Assembly (NCBI GenBank): GCA_002085445.1
Contig: NBMI01000096.1
Coordinates: 1-36,457, forward strand
Origin: Candidatus Parabeggiatoa sp. nov. 2
Lineage (GTDB): Bacteria; Pseudomonadota; Gammaproteobacteria; Beggiatoales; Beggiatoaceae
DNA: 36,457 nt
Direction of reading: 5' to 3'
Made by a program: the position numbers and the translations under genes. Shown here piece after piece: positions 34,996-36,457 of the stretch. How positions within the stretch are numbered: position 1 is the first letter of the stretch; every line of letters begins with the position of its first letter. Under the pieces are notes generated by a model, which saw nothing but the letters and a program-made list of their open reading frames with translations, ran no database searches and was not told where the DNA came from.

Positions 34996-35577
34996 GGGCC
35001 GATATTTGTTCCATATATATAAATTACCTTGTAAACATGATCGTTCTTAAAAGTGGTTTCGATAAATCCGCTGGGCGCAATCAATGAACGAAATGTCATA
35101 AGCATTGTTTGTGATTATAACTAATTTCTCGCTAATGCCAAAGTTGAGGCTTTGGACTCCTCGCCAAAGCAGCAAGCGTTGGACTCCAAAGTTGCAAAGA
35201 AATGGGTGCTCAGAGTACAACGAATTACGCGGATAAACGAATTAGGAGCAACTTACCAGAATTCGTTTAGGAACTTCCAAAATAAACCGAACAAGGTTTG
35301 TAACACTCTAGGCACAGCCTAACTAAAGTTTAGACGACTGCCAAACGAAAGTTTGGACTCCAGCCTAACTAAAGTTTAGACGACTGCCAAACGAAAGTTT
35401 GGACTCCAGCCTAACTAAAGTTTAGACGACTGCCAAACTAAAGTTTGGACTCCAGTGCCGCGCCAAAGTTAAGTCGGGCTAATAAATCCGAATTTTTGCC
35501 AAAATCGGATTTATTGATGAGAATTTGTTTATTCTTTATTATGATAAGAAATTCTGAGGTGAGTGGGTGGCCTGTTG
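34996..35577. repeat. Repeat-filled spacer upstream of the toxin module
   Basis: After ~140 bp without recognisable features come CCAAAGTTGAGGCTTTGG and CCAAAGCAGCAAGCGTTGG units (35137-35188) and a 72-bp stretch from 35209 that recurs exactly at 36292. Next is a dispersed repeat (35290-35345). Then come three rounds of CCTAACTAAAGTTTAGACGA plus CCAAACGAAAGTTTGGACTC (35325-35450). Confidence 0.8.
35481..35515. terminator. Hairpin with T/A tails, likely terminator of the small membrane protein gene
   Basis: Inverted repeat AATAAATCCGA / TCGGATTTATT with inner ATTTT/AAAAT pairing and a TGCC loop. It lies about 60 bp beyond the stop of the minus-strand gene that ends at 35578. The T-rich tail is short on that strand, so termination is plausible and not certain. 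Confidence 0.55.
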
Positions 35578-35886
35578 CTATTTGGCTCTCACACTCTTTT
35601 CAATTTCCAGTTGACACAAGGCGATTTGGGCTTTTGTTTTCTGTTTATAGGCCGAACGGAGTCCCAATTGATAACCAAACGCGCCGCCTATTGCCGAAGA
35701 ACCAATCGCCATAGTAACCATTTTAAAGGCGCCATAGCCCAAGCTGCCGCCCAATAATACGCCTAAAGCCGTATAAGAAATAACGGACCGATCAGCGGAC
35801 TGGTAAAGGTTCTTGGCATATTTATCAAATTTTTCACTGTCATAATGTTTTGAGTTAAACAGATTTGGTAGGATATTTTTTTTCAT
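35578..35886 (-). CDS. Small membrane protein of unknown function
   Basis: 102 aa, no family recognised. Basic amino end (MKKNILPNLF), then a charged helix (YDSEKFDKYAKNLY). Two closely spaced Gly/Ala-rich hydrophobic stretches follow, VISYTALGVLLGGSLGYGAF and VTMAIGSSAIGGAFGYQLGL, and then a basic helix. The GxxxG spacing suggests two packed membrane helices (glycine-zipper-like). ATG start; only a weak GCGAG lies upstream. It is divergent from nothing nearby and lies between repeat blocks. Regular composition and a plausible terminator support it being real. Confidence 0.72.
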   Translation of the reverse strand: MKKNILPNLFNSKHYDSEKFDKYAKNLYQSADRSVISYTALGVLLGGSLGYGAFKMVTMAIGSSAIGGAFGYQLGLRSAYKQKTKAQIALCQLEIEKSVRAK

Positions 35887-35984
35887 GTTATATTCTCGCT
35901 GGTTTTAGTCGTTTAACGGAAAAATGGCTTACTCAACATTTCAAATTTTACCTGATTATTGAAGTTTATAAAACCGGCAACTCA

Positions 35985-36018
35985 AAAAAATCCGATGTCT
36001 TTAAGACTTCGGATTTTA
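35985..36018. terminator. Orphan hairpin resembling the 24466 terminator
   Basis: AAAATCCGATGTCTTTAAGA followed by CTTCGGATTTTAT: same stem as the terminator at 24466 with one mismatch. It has no gene ending next to it in the window, so it may be a dispersed copy or the relic of a lost gene. Confidence 0.6.
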
Positions 36019-36039
36019 TAAACGAATTTTCAGTTGGCT

Positions 36040-36365
36040 TATAGTCTAGTACAGCGAATTACGCGGATAAACGAATTCTCTTTTGGCTTATGGTATAGTA
36101 CAACGAATTACGCGGATAAACGAATTAGGTGTCGTGTAGTACAGCTCATTTGGCTCATAGTATAGTACAACGAATTACGCGGATAAACGAATTAGGTGTC
36201 AGGTAGTACAGCTCATTTTGCTCATAGTATAAGTATAGTACAGCGAATTACGCGGATAAACGAATTAGGTGTCGTGTTGTAGTACAGCTTGCTCAGAGTA
36301 CAACGAATTACGCGGATAAACGAATTAGGAGCAACTTACCAGAATTCGTTTAGGAACTTCCAAAA
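36040..36365 (+). repeat. Array of ACGAATTACGCGGATAAACG units
   Basis: Five copies of TACARCGAATTACGCGGATA then AACGAATT, spaced by connectors such as AGGTGTCGTGTAGTACAGCT and TTTGGCTTATGGTATAG. The last copy continues for 72 bp identical to 35209-35285. It is the same family as 4090, 8625 and 31800, in the opposite orientation to the first two. The end of the window beyond 36365 shows no gene. Confidence 0.9.
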
Positions 36366-36457
36366 ACACACCCCATGTAAGTAGGTACGCATAAATCATT
36401 TTTGGTGACTAGTAGTCTGTCAACATTGTTTTGACGGGTAAAATACTCGGGTTATGT

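Overview
The window looks like chromosome from a large, repeat-rich gammaproteobacterial sulfur oxidiser (Beggiatoaceae/Thiotrichaceae type, for example the Beggiatoa-Thiomargarita group). This is inferred from three things: the protein set; heptamer TAACTGA direct repeats (known from marine Beggiatoaceae genomes); and the extreme load of short palindromic repeats filling almost every intergenic gap. No rRNA, tRNA, CRISPR array, intact transposase or phage gene was recognised.

Layout. 1-2.1 kb: a membrane-anchored M23 peptidoglycan endopeptidase behind palindromic repeats. 2.6-7.3 kb: sbcD and sbcC, normally adjacent, here pushed about 630 bp apart by two tandem arrays. The start of sbcC now lies inside a dispersed palindromic element. 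7.3-8.9 kb: gene-free, stacked dispersed repeats. 8.9-10.4 kb: a lipoprotein cyclophilin and a small exported protein, both on the minus strand, with a nested repeat element between them. 10.9-20.3 kb: a probable type I secretion locus on the minus strand, made of a TolC-family outer-membrane protein that has lost its 5' end to a 36-bp array and two paralogous FecR-domain/cadherin-like proteins with type I secretion C-termini. The second paralog is split by frameshifts at repeat-rich points. 20.3-23.3 kb: mostly AT-rich and gene-poor, with one dual-specificity-type phosphatase. 23.3-26.1 kb: an exported DUF4412-like protein, a Met-rich coiled-coil membrane protein and a GloA2/YaeR-type VOC protein. 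26.1-27.6 kb: an array of about 116-bp repeats with a clean 129-bp MITE insertion. 27.7-31.5 kb: a large VIT/VWA/TPR/DUF2135 secreted protein. 32.4-34.3 kb: a leucine-rich-repeat protein. 34.6-35.0 kb: a YoeB-type toxin with a shortened YefM-like antitoxin. 35.6-35.9 kb: a small membrane protein, then more arrays to the end.

The strongest unexplained signal is a superfamily of small perfect palindromes. They share a central CTTTAG (CTAAAG) core and often a TTTGTAGTA spacer, but their arms differ and stay self-complementary. Members form arrays of 27-, 30- and 36-bp period and also sit inside longer 180-bp-class elements. They lie against gene ends and have replaced the start of tolC; a different palindromic element has replaced the start of sbcC. 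SbcCD is a hairpin nuclease, so the altered SbcC amino terminus could bear on why palindromes are so abundant here; that link is a hypothesis only.
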